This document shows, piece after piece, positions 1-5,815 of a stretch of 6,897 nt of DNA. The DNA is from Chloroflexota bacterium. GTDB taxonomy: Bacteria > Chloroflexota > Dehalococcoidia > UBA2247 > RBG-13-53-26. The stretch spans positions 4,981 through 11,877 of the forward strand of contig JAFNFZ010000267.1 of NCBI GenBank assembly GCA_017885485.1, written 5' to 3'. A program made the position numbers and the translations under genes. Within the stretch, counting starts at the first letter, position 1, and every line of letters starts with the position of its first letter. The notes under the pieces are model-generated. The model was given only the letters and a program-made list of their open reading frames with translations. It made no database searches and was not told the DNA's origin.

Positions 1-2
1 TG

Positions 3-1412
3 GACTACATGCCGGCCATGAAGGATTTCAACCTCGACCGCCACGCCCTCACCTGGATCAAGCCGAACCTTCAGATGGCCATGGTCTTCGGAGACGGCAG
101 CACGCTGCTGCTGACGAAGATGATCGAGGATACGGTGGACTCCATCCACAAGTACTCGCACAAGGATGCCGTGGCCTTCGGCAAGCATATGCGCGTCTGG
201 CAACGGATGATGGACGAGATAGTGGGCCCGGCGACCTATCTGCCGCCGATGCCTTCTCTGGACCTGATTGTGGGCATGCAGCGGACCGAGATCGGGCGGG
301 AACTCTTGGAGTTGAACGAGAAGAGCCCGATGCAGATCATGAAGGACTCCTTTGAGAACGACAAAGTCAGAGCCCTGATGCTGTACGCTACCTGCATGTG
401 GGGGCTGGATCCCAATGAGACGGGCGTGGGCCTCTTCGTGCCTCTGCTGCTCACCCGTGCCATGGACAAGGCCTACCTGCTGGGAGGGTCACACAAGCTG
501 GCCGGTGCCTTCTCGCGCGAGATCCATGCAAACGGAGGGATCATCGTTGACGCCGCCGAGGTGACCAAGATCAAGACGCAGAACGGTCGGGTGATCGGCG
601 TGGAACTGGCGGAGGGACGCACTCTCAATGCCAAGGTGGTGGTCTCCAGCCTTGACCCTCAGACGACCTTCCTTGATCTGGTGGGCGGGGACAAGCTGCC
701 CGGGCTGCTCAAGGAGAGCACGGAGAGCTGGAAGTATGACAAGTGGAGCTACTACACCCTTCATGTCGCCTCGAAAGAGATGCCGAAATACAAGTGCGAT
801 GACCCTTGGGCCAGCGAAAGCTTCATGACCGTCATCGGCTTTGACAGCGCCGACCAGATTGTGGCCCACTGGAACGGTGTGATGAAGGGCAAGCTGGACA
901 AGCATTTCGGCGGGCACATCACCTGCGAGAGTTTCTGGGACCCCCACCTGGCCCGTGGCCCGGAGGAAGCTCACGTTTCCTTCTTCCAGATGCACGCTCC
1001 TTATGAGATAGAGGGCGGCTGGGAGAAGAAGAGCAAGGAACTTGAAGCTGCCGTGATGGAGAAATGGCACAAGGCCGCTCCGAACATGAGGAAGGACAAC
1101 ATCATCATGACGGCTGGTGAGACCCCGGTGGATATTGAGATCCGCCTGCCCAATATGCGCAGAGGCGGCATCAAACACGGGGATTACACTCCAATGCAGA
1201 TAGGCTTCAACCGCCCCAACATTGAATGCTCCACATCCAAGACGCCGATAGACGGACTCTATCTGTGTGGCGCGTCAACCTATCCAGGCGGGATGGTCAC
1301 TGGCGGGCCGGGGTACGTTGCGGCCAACAAGGTGGCCGAAGACATGGGGCTGAAGAAGTGGTGGAAGCCGACCAGGTTGATGGAGAAGTACATCCAGACC
1401 TACCTGGGTTAG
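3..1412 (+). CDS. Phytoene dehydrogenase-like FAD-dependent oxidoreductase (5' partial)
   Basis: The reading frame is open to the left edge (Asp-Tyr precede the Met at 9), so the N-terminal Rossmann FAD-binding segment with its GxGxxG motif lies outside the window. About 469 residues are visible; COG1233 proteins usually have roughly 500-530. Counting from the Met at 9, residues 159-168 (GGSHKLAGAF) followed by EVTKIKTQNGRVIGVEL (184-200) and a VVSSLDP segment match the GG-x-L-x-x-A and 'GxVxGVxLxxG...VVSN' blocks of phytoene desaturase and retinol-saturase relatives. Residues 413-442 (PIDGLYLCGAS, then PGGMVTGGPGY) are the C-terminal FAD-contacting block with the usual GLYLCGA and PGG/GxPG elements. 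The family oxidises or reduces polyene and isoprenoid chains; the true substrate is not readable here and no other carotenoid gene is in view. The broken acyltransferase gene follows after about 65 bases on the same strand, suggesting a former operon. Confidence 0.88.
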   Translation, partial: DYMPAMKDFNLDRHALTWIKPNLQMAMVFGDGSTLLLTKMIEDTVDSIHKYSHKDAVAFGKHMRVWQRMMDEIVGPATYLPPMPSLDLIVGMQRTEIGRELLELNEKSPMQIMKDSFENDKVRALMLYATCMWGLDPNETGVGLFVPLLLTRAMDKAYLLGGSHKLAGAFSREIHANGGIIVDAAEVTKIKTQNGRVIGVELAEGRTLNAKVVVSSLDPQTTFLDLVGGDKLPGLLKESTESWKYDKWSYYTLHVASKEMPKYKCDDPWASESFMTVIGFDSADQIVAHWNGVMKGKLDKHFGGHITCESFWDPHLARGPEEAHVSFFQMHAPYEIEGGWEKKSKELEAAVMEKWHKAAPNMRKDNIIMTAGETPVDIEIRLPNMRRGGIKHGDYTPMQIGFNRPNIECSTSKTPIDGLYLCGASTYPGGMVTGGPGYVAANKVAEDMGLKKWWKPTRLMEKYIQTYLG

Positions 1413-1476
1413 TCGTCAACAGCACCAGTCCCTAGCTTGGAAACATGTGATGCCGATAGGGGAAAGCCGAGGGGGA

Positions 1477-2071
1477 ATGACGGAAGACGAACAACAGGAT
1501 CCGGAACTGGCGATGATGTCGTGAAAGGCATTCCACATCGTTTCCCGGCAAGACTAATGGACGGCTACTCCGACCACCAGGCCGAACTGGGCGAAACGAT
1601 GCTCCAGCTTGAGATGGAGTTTGAGGGAGGTCTTGACGTCAAACGTCTGGCAAAGGCGGTCGACCTAACCCTTGACGCCGAGCCGGTGCTGGGCTGCCGC
1701 TTCGCTGATAATCGCTACAAGGCCTGCTTCGAGAGACTGGAGCCGGGCAGACGCTCCGCGTTCCGCCTGACGAACAGTATACTGCGTACGAGGGTTTTAG
1801 GTCCGCGTCGATAGACCACAAGACCGGTCCGCAGATCAATGTGTGTCTGTGGCAATCCGGTAGCGGCGACCGACCGCTACTCAAGGTGGCGCACCCGGTT
1901 GCCGACGCCGCGGGAGTGAAGGATATCGCGGCAATACTCTCAGGCATCTACCGTCAGCTGTCGGACGACCCAGACTACCGGCCGTCGCCCAATAGCAGGC
2001 AACAACGCAGCCTTCGGGAAGTATTGAAACATGTCCCGCTACGCGCATACCCTCGTATGATTTGGGGATGA
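1477..2071 (+). pseudogene. Frameshifted condensation-domain (COG4908-like) acyltransferase remnant
   Basis: Two same-strand frames read as parts of one protein. Frame 3 (about 1521-1740) gives IPHRFPARLMDGYSD, then a segment ending AVDLTLDAEPVLGCRF, typical of the N-terminus of stand-alone NRPS-type condensation or alcohol-acetyltransferase proteins. Frame 2 (about 1742-2071) continues with GPQINVCLWQ, then LLKVAHPVADAAG (1877-1915), then YRQLSDDPDYRPSPN and RSLREVLK. The join requires a one-base frameshift near 1740-1765. The HHxxxDG motif appears as AHPVADA: the second His and the Asp remain, the first His and the Gly are lost. The product stops at 2071 at roughly half the usual length of about 400-450 residues. 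A second shift near 1515-1524 is possible: the best start is ATG 1477 behind GAGGGGGA, but its frame (MTEDEQQDPELAMMS) stops at 1524 just where the family-like frame begins. A sequencing error could explain one shift but not also the truncation. It lies downstream of the oxidoreductase. Confidence 0.7.
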
Positions 2072-2294
2072 CTGCAGTGTTCGCGCACCTGTTACCTGCC
2101 CCCGCCCGCTCATGCGCTGCACACAAGCAACGGCTCAAGAGAACCGCTGTCATACGTGAACCGTCCAATATTCCACACCAGGATCAGTAGATCGCGGGTC
2201 GGTTTTCACTTTCAGCGGATCCGCCTGGAGCTCAGGCCGACACGCTGTTCCGGAAGGCCCGGCCTCCCCCGTAGCTGTGCCCCCGGCGCTGGCC
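2072..2294. other. Convergent intergenic region, no gene seen
   Basis: This stretch separates the end of the broken acyltransferase gene from the end of the minus-strand cluster. Frame 2 stays open after the 2071 stop to about 2306, but the translation has no recognisable condensation-domain motif; it could be decayed coding sequence. Small inverted repeats are present (GCGGATCCGC near 2215-2224, AGGCC/GGCCT at 2255-2265, GCGCT/AGCGC at 2286-2301), but none is followed by a T-run, so I do not call a terminator. Confidence 0.5.
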
Positions 2295-2723
2295 CTAGCG
2301 CAGCTTGATCTGCAGCTTCTGGCCGAGAAGCCGGACCAGGACCGATTTCAGGGCCCTGGTGGCATACTCCGGGCTGATACCGATGGCCCGGCTGGCTTCG
2401 GTGACTCCACTGCCCTGGCGGGTGAGGGCGGCAAAGGCCTTCAGTTTGGCCACACCGGCATGGCCATCCAGTTCAGCTTCAATCTCCTCAAGACAGAGTG
2501 CGGCCAGATCCCTCAGGGTCCGCCCCCGGGGCAGAATACCCTGGGGGTACCTCTGTCGAGCCAGTCGGTCCAGTGCAGCCAGGCGGCAAAGAGGCGACCG
2601 CTCCAGGGCTATGGGATCGTCCAGGTGCCTCAGAACATAACGTGCCCGGGCCGACCAGTCTGACCTGGAAGAGCGGCCCCGCCCTATTCTTTTCCCGCTA
2701 TGGCTCGTTCCGGTCATGCTCAT
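2295..2723 (-). CDS. Small HTH protein, probable transcriptional regulator
   Basis: The product has 142 residues and a very basic N-terminus (residues 9-29, rich in Arg, Lys and Ser). Next come an ARYVLRHLDDPIAL block (26-40) with RSPLCRL after it, a GRTLRDLAALCLEEIEAEL helix (67-85), and a C-terminal helix-turn-helix-like segment at about 106-131 (GVTEASRAIGISPEYATRAL). The order 'LRHLxDPxxLxxSPL', then 'LRxLxxxxIExL', then a sigma/LuxR-like HTH resembles the C-terminal part of regulators I associate with Chloroflexota; this is from memory and not searched. Here the module stands alone, without an ATPase or sensor domain. The start at 2723 (ATG AGC ATG) follows GGTGAGAAG, an acceptable ribosome binding site, and the second ATG at 2717 is an alternative. 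It is the last gene of the minus-strand cluster. Upstream the frame stays open back to a TAG at 2787-2789, the end of the 28-codon ORF in the same frame, so a single interrupted gene is possible. Confidence 0.6.
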   Translation of the reverse strand: MSMTGTSHSGKRIGRGRSSRSDWSARARYVLRHLDDPIALERSPLCRLAALDRLARQRYPQGILPRGRTLRDLAALCLEEIEAELDGHAGVAKLKAFAALTRQGSGVTEASRAIGISPEYATRALKSVLVRLLGQKLQIKLR

Positions 2724-2786
2724 CTTCTCACCGACTTCAGTATCTCCGGCTACCTTGTCAGGACGGGGTTTCCCGCCGTTGGCCCC

Positions 2787-2873
2787 CTATGCTGGCCGGG
2801 ATCTCATTTGCGGCGAGATCTCCGGCCCGGGCATCAACAGAGCCTCCAGGCGCTGTTCGGCCCACGGCAACAT
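2787..2873 (-). CDS. Possible 28-residue small ORF between cluster genes
   Basis: ATG at 2873 opens 28 codons: MLPWAEQRLEALL followed by MPGPEISPQMRSRPA. It begins 8 bases after the stop of the 159-residue gene and ends in TAG 63 bases before the next start, in the same frame as the downstream HTH gene. The ribosome binding site is poor (only GAGAAT upstream) and I recognise no family. It may be a coupled small gene, the front of the HTH gene cut off by a nonsense codon, or chance. Confidence 0.25.
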   Translation of the reverse strand: MLPWAEQRLEALLMPGPEISPQMRSRPA

Positions 2874-2881
2874 CGCTATTC

Positions 2882-3361
2882 TCAATTCAGATCGGGCCAG
2901 CCCCAGGCGCGGAGACGCTCATCCACGTTCAGCCATGGGGGTCGGCCGTATCTCTGATACCAATCCAACGCCGATGCCCAATTGCCCGCCAGGGCCTCAT
3001 TGATCTTCTGGGTGATGATTTCAAGTGCCTCTTCCAGGGAGAGAACCGTCAGGCCACAGGCTGCGTAGTAGGCCCGGTCAGCCACCAGGTCTCTGTTGAC
3101 CACCCAGTGTGGGCGTATGCCTTCCCTGTCGTCCATTAAGATGAGGACATAACCCATGCGGCACCAGCTCTGGTAGATGGCCTCCTTTCTCGCGTCTATC
3201 TCCATGGCAAGGAGCCTCAGCCGGGCTGTCAATTCCAGCACGGCGTACTTCTGGATGTACTGCTCAAATACATCCATCCTGTTGAGCATGGTCTGACAGA
3301 AGTCATCGATACTGGACAGGACTGCCTGCAAGTGGACACAGCTGTCGTGGAGACTCTCCAT
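2882..3361 (-). CDS. Hypothetical protein, 159 residues, in cluster with coiled-coil protein
   Basis: I do not recognise the family. Residues 1-65 are strongly helical (SSIDDFCQTMLNRMDVFEQYIQKYAVLEL, here as 16-44, then LTARLRLLAMEIDARKEAIY) and could form a helical bundle or short coiled coil. The C-terminal half (71-159) is mixed, with a hydrophobic YVLILMDD strand (71-78), HWVVNRDLVADRAYY, and a Trp/Tyr-rich tail (NWASALDWYQRYGRPPW near 127-143). There is no signal peptide or membrane helix, so it is probably cytoplasmic. The ATG at 3361 lies one base after the TGA of the upstream coiled-coil gene (TGA-C-ATG) and is preceded by GGGAG with a 6-base spacer, so translation is probably coupled and the two products are likely partners. 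The stop is at 2882. A plus-strand frame through part of this region is longer, but the tight start/stop packing favours the minus strand. Confidence 0.6.
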   Translation of the reverse strand: MESLHDSCVHLQAVLSSIDDFCQTMLNRMDVFEQYIQKYAVLELTARLRLLAMEIDARKEAIYQSWCRMGYVLILMDDREGIRPHWVVNRDLVADRAYYAACGLTVLSLEEALEIITQKINEALAGNWASALDWYQRYGRPPWLNVDERLRAWGWPDLN

Positions 3362-3362
3362 G

Positions 3363-4802
3363 TCAAGCTCCCAGGTCTCTGATCAGGGATTCGAGGCCGG
3401 ACTTGGCGTTGTAGCTGTGCGGCAAATGCTCCTCGTGTGCGATGACCCACCTCTGAAGAGCTTTCGCCAGCGGCAACGCTACCGGCCCGCCATCATCAAA
3501 GCCCGCCGGCGCTGCATTCGAGATGAAGTCGAATACTTTGCGGACCTCAGTGGAGTCATTCAGCCGGCTCTCCACCCTAGCCACCTCTGCGCCGACCTTG
3601 AGGCAGGTGCCGTGCAATCGATCCAGTTCTGCCAGTTGCTCATCGCAGCGTGCCTTCAGCTCTACCGCGACCTTGTCTCTTTCGGCCACTTTGCTCTGCA
3701 GATCCCGCAGCCTCCCCGATAGCGCTGCGATGCTGCCGAAGGTGTCGATTGCCTTGAGAACCCCCAGCACTTCACCGTACTTCTGCGCCGCCGAGAACAC
3801 GGCGGATATGGCGTCGAAGCCGAACTTATGTTCCCTGATTAGCTTGCTGCAGAAATCCACGGCTGTCTTGAGGTGGGCGTATTCGGCTTCGAGCTTCTGG
3901 ATCATGGCCTGGGTTCTGTCCAGTTCTTGCTCCGCCTGCTCCAGATCCTTGTCGAGCTGCCGGAGGTCGGTGTTCTTCTTGACCATCTTCAGCACTGCCT
4001 TGGGGCCTCCACACGCATCCGATAATCTGGCCAACTGGGTGAGCTCCGTTGAGCCAAATCCCAGCCTTTCAGCTTCATGAAGTGCCTCTAGGCCATTCTT
4101 CTCCTTCGCCAGCGTACGCCGGGTATTCGCCAATTCCTTCTCAGCAGAGGCCCGCTGGTCGGCCAGGCTCTTGGCATGGCGCTCGGCCTTCTGGATCTCA
4201 GCCTGGATTTCCTGGAGTGAATTGTAGCTGGACACCGCCTGGAGCGCCTTTTCTGCCTCGCCGTACCTGCGCGCCAGCTCTGTCAACGTGGGCAGGGACT
4301 CCGGTGTCAGGCCGGCTGCAATCAGCTCCCTTCTGAGGTCAATATGCTCTCTGACTTGCTGAGGCGTGAGCCCTTCCTCGGCGATAGCCTTGGTCTGCTG
4401 CACCAGTGTGGCAAGGTCCATCGAAGCCGCATCTGCGGCGCTCAGCACACTGGCCACATCCTGAATGGAGACTCCGCGGGACGCGAGTTCATCATGCATG
4501 CGCACTGCGTTGGAAACATCACCGAGGCTCATACCACTGGAGATCATGGCCTGCAGAATCCTGGCTTCATCGTGCCAGGCACTGGATTCAGGCGCCTTTA
4601 TGCCCGTGGTGTACCCTTTAACGGTCGACGTGGTCCATTTGCCATCGGACAGTGCGGATATCTGTTCGTTGCTCAACCCCAGTTTCTTCATTTCCCTCAT
4701 GATGCGCTGCGCCTCGGTGTGTTCTGCCCTGGAAAGCACTGGCTTCTTCGCCAACCCCGCAATCCTCCTGGCCAGTTCCTCGATGCCAGCTGACTCGTTC
4801 AT
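3363..4802 (-). CDS. Long helical/coiled-coil protein with HTH-like N-terminus
   Basis: This is the lead gene of the minus-strand cluster, 479 residues. I chose ATG 4802 over the ATG nine codons upstream (4829) because GGGGAGGAG lies 6 bases before it and would fall inside the longer version. Residues 41-66 (LGLSNEQISALSDGKW, then TTSTVKGYTTG) look like a helix-turn-helix. Residues 80-175 contain repeated short helical units of the form G-[LMV]-[ST]-x-x-x-[VL] (GMSLGDV 90-96, GVSIQDV 110-116, GLTPQQV 144-150, GLTPESL 164-170), with related units at 248 and 327. Heptad-like coiled coils run at about 180-245, 278-325 and 362-415, rich in Glu, Lys, Gln, Ala and Leu, for example LDKDLEQAEQELDRTQ. 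The C-terminus (430-479) is different and carries HEEHLPHSYN. No ATPase Walker motif, signal peptide or membrane segment is visible. HTH plus long coiled coil recalls KfrA-like DNA-binding or SMC-like structural proteins, but only in layout; function is unknown. Confidence 0.8.
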   Translation of the reverse strand: MNESAGIEELARRIAGLAKKPVLSRAEHTEAQRIMREMKKLGLSNEQISALSDGKWTTSTVKGYTTGIKAPESSAWHDEARILQAMISSGMSLGDVSNAVRMHDELASRGVSIQDVASVLSAADAASMDLATLVQQTKAIAEEGLTPQQVREHIDLRRELIAAGLTPESLPTLTELARRYGEAEKALQAVSSYNSLQEIQAEIQKAERHAKSLADQRASAEKELANTRRTLAKEKNGLEALHEAERLGFGSTELTQLARLSDACGGPKAVLKMVKKNTDLRQLDKDLEQAEQELDRTQAMIQKLEAEYAHLKTAVDFCSKLIREHKFGFDAISAVFSAAQKYGEVLGVLKAIDTFGSIAALSGRLRDLQSKVAERDKVAVELKARCDEQLAELDRLHGTCLKVGAEVARVESRLNDSTEVRKVFDFISNAAPAGFDDGGPVALPLAKALQRWVIAHEEHLPHSYNAKSGLESLIRDLGA

Positions 4803-4808
4803 TCTTCT

Positions 4809-4817
4809 CTCCTCCCC
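4809..4817 (-). promoter_or_regulatory. Strong ribosome binding site deciding the start at 4802
   Basis: The minus-strand sequence GGGGAGGAG is followed by six bases and then ATG at 4802. It is the strongest Shine-Dalgarno match in the window and lies inside the alternative longer frame from 4829, which argues for the shorter protein. Confidence 0.75.
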
Positions 4818-4843
4818 TTTTGTTGTCATTCTGGATTTGTTGC

Positions 4844-4877
4844 CCGCGCTGCAGTCGTCGACCCGGCTGCAGGGCGG
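4844..4877 (-). other. Stem-loop between the leader terminator and the ribosome binding site
   Basis: CCGC-G-CTGCAG (4844-4854) pairs with CTGCAG-G-GCGG (4867-4877): ten of eleven positions pair around a 12-base loop with one G/G mismatch. It lies 27 bases upstream of the Shine-Dalgarno on the transcript, too far to block it directly, and has no T-run, so it is not a terminator. A dyad operator is an alternative reading. Confidence 0.5.
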
Positions 4878-4883
4878 TGCCAG

Positions 4884-4915
4884 AAAACAAAAAAATCGGG
4901 CAAGAATGCCCGATT
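4884..4915 (-). terminator. Rho-independent terminator in the leader of the coiled-coil gene
   Basis: On the minus strand AATCGGGC and GCCCGATT form a perfect 8-base-pair stem (arms 4908-4915 and 4894-4901) with a 6-base loop, followed by a T-rich run TTTTTGTTTT down to 4884. The plus-strand side lacks a T-run, so it acts on minus-strand transcripts only. It lies about 80 bases before the start at 4802 and downstream of the promoter at 5005-5034, and no minus-strand gene lies between promoter and terminator. It therefore either ends a small RNA or attenuates the cluster. Confidence 0.88.
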
Positions 4916-4933
4916 CCCTTGTTTCCTGAGCTC

Positions 4934-4968
4934 AGCCTCCCGCTATTGAGATTCAGCTAGCGGAGGCT
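4934..4968 (-). other. Imperfect stem-loop in the leader RNA
   Basis: AGCCTC-C-CGCTA (4934-4945) pairs with TAGCG-GAGGCT (4958-4968): eleven base pairs with one bulged base and a 12-base loop. Read on the plus strand it is followed by only TTT, so a plus-strand terminator for antisense transcription is possible but weak. On the minus strand it forms the 5' domain of the putative leader RNA. Confidence 0.6.
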
Positions 4969-5004
4969 TTTGCCAGTCCTAATTCTCTTTTTGACCCTAT
5001 TCGC

Positions 5005-5034
5005 ACGATAGCATAGTCACCAATCCAATGTCAA
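5005..5034 (-). promoter_or_regulatory. Sigma70-type promoter with extended -10 for the minus-strand cluster
   Basis: The minus strand shows TTGACA (5029-5034), an 18-base spacer, and TATCGT (5005-5010) preceded by TGC, an extended -10. The -35 is a perfect consensus match and the -10 matches at four of six positions. Predicted start of transcription is near 4998. It drives the leader RNA and, when the terminator is passed, the coiled-coil gene. Confidence 0.7.
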
Positions 5035-5040
5035 CCCCCC

Positions 5041-5639
5041 GCGGGCAACTGTGCCATTGTGCATAACCGAAACCTCAAGTGGTGCTCGTGCATTCCTCTG
5101 GTCTGAGGAGGGGTCTGTGTAGCAGATACACAAGCTGTCCACTGGCGAACAAGGGAGGGCCTTGCGCTGAAACGCTTCTGCCGGTTGGCTCTCAGGGTTG
5201 AATGGTTGACGAATGAATGACGAATGAAGGATGGTTGAGAAGATGCTGACGTTGTTGGCTATGTTCTGCGGCTACACCCCTCTGCTGATATCGGATAGGA
5301 ATCGATGGCCTGAAACCCAGGTCGAAAACATCGTCGTCGATTCTTCGTCCTTTTGTCGTCGTTCGATCGGCTTTTCGTCGGCTCTCGCTTGAGGCGGGTA
5401 TCTGTTACTCGTTGTTGGGCGCGGGCTGGGCAGAGCTTGACCCACAAGCAAGGGGGCCTCACGCAGTTGGAGATGGTGGGTGCAAGATGCGGTCTTTCAT
5501 CCCTGTTCGGGCAGGCGAGATGTCAACACCGCAGTCTTATCAGGACTGCTTCGACGGCGGCGGAATACGCCCCAGAACACGCGAGTCTCAGAACAACAGT
5601 CCAAGCCAGATTGATGCTCACTTCGTATCCAAGCTGAGG
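5041..5639. other. 600-base region without a credible gene
   Basis: Several overlapping frames of 67-104 codons exist on both strands, but none has a plausible ribosome binding site with family-like content, and they overlap one another. I found no tRNA, tmRNA, SRP or RNase P signature. The region holds a 6-base-pair inverted repeat TGTGTA/TACACA (5116-5132), an 11-base tandem repeat (5207-5228), and a stretch rich in TCGT (5331-5380). It may be a decayed gene, a regulatory spacer, or non-coding RNA. Confidence 0.5.
5207..5228. repeat. Two-copy 11-base tandem repeat
   Basis: TGACGAATGAA occurs twice head to tail (5207-5217 and 5218-5228). It is bracketed by ATGGTTGA at 5202-5209 and 5232-5239, making a short direct-repeat block. 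It could be an iterated binding site or slippage product; no initiator or replication gene is nearby. Confidence 0.6.
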
Positions 5640-5669
5640 TTGACAGCCCTTCTGGCTCTCTGGTATCGT
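5640..5669 (+). promoter_or_regulatory. Sigma70-type promoter with extended -10 for the methyltransferase gene
   Basis: TTGACA (5640-5645), an 18-base spacer and TATCGT (5664-5669) preceded by TGG. It is the only good plus-strand promoter I found upstream of the methyltransferase. Predicted start of transcription is near 5676, giving a 5' leader of about 140-158 bases. It has the same hexamers, spacer length and extended TG as the minus-strand promoter at 5005-5034. A 10-base palindrome, TGTACGTACA (5699-5708), lies about 23 bases after the predicted start and could be an operator. Confidence 0.65.
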
Positions 5670-5815
5670 CGTCCAAGCTGCCGCAATCGAACTCGACATG
5701 TACGTACAAGTGGCACAAAGCTCTGACAGAGGATGCAGGATGGACAGGGGCAGACATAGCCTTCTACGGGCTGTAGAATACGGAAGTCGTAGAGCTAGGG
5801 GAAAGAGACCCAGAC

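Larger units (their letters stand above)
4884..4998 (-). ncRNA. Putative terminated leader RNA / small RNA upstream of coiled-coil gene
   Basis: Transcription from the promoter at 5005-5034 would start near 4998 and stop at the terminator near 4884, giving a transcript of about 115 bases. It carries one upstream stem-loop (4934-4968), a short GAGCTC-containing linker and the terminator hairpin. I could not match it to a known riboswitch or T-box: there is no T-box sequence and no full c-di-GMP, SAM, fluoride or cobalamin core. I looked for an antiterminator pairing with the GGGAATCGGGC arm and found none. It may be a cis-acting attenuator of unknown trigger or an independent small RNA; the extent is inferred from promoter and terminator positions. 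Confidence 0.5.

Noticed and set aside
489..1178. 229-codon minus-strand frame inside the oxidoreductase gene
   Set aside because: It is antisense to a well-supported COG1233 coding region, and its translation has no recognisable motifs.
2286..2301. GCGCT/AGCGC hairpin at the end of the HTH gene as a terminator
   Set aside because: The stem is only five base pairs and no T-run follows on either strand.
2498..3139. 213-codon plus-strand frame across the 142- and 159-residue genes
   Set aside because: It is Pro/Ser/Arg-rich with no motif and overlaps minus-strand genes with better starts, an HTH segment and tight gene packing. Some doubt remains because both minus-strand genes are hypothetical.
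4930..4998. Known riboswitch (c-di-GMP-I) suggested by GGCAAAAGCCTCCG
   Set aside because: Only a short stretch resembles the core; the paired second half and tetraloop receptor elements are missing.
4991..5019. Plus-strand promoter TTGACC with -10 TAGTCA
   Set aside because: The -10 matches the consensus at only two of six positions, and no gene follows on that strand.
5259..5757. Overlapping frames of 67-104 codons on both strands in the gap before the methyltransferase
   Set aside because: They overlap each other, lack ribosome binding sites and resemble no family.
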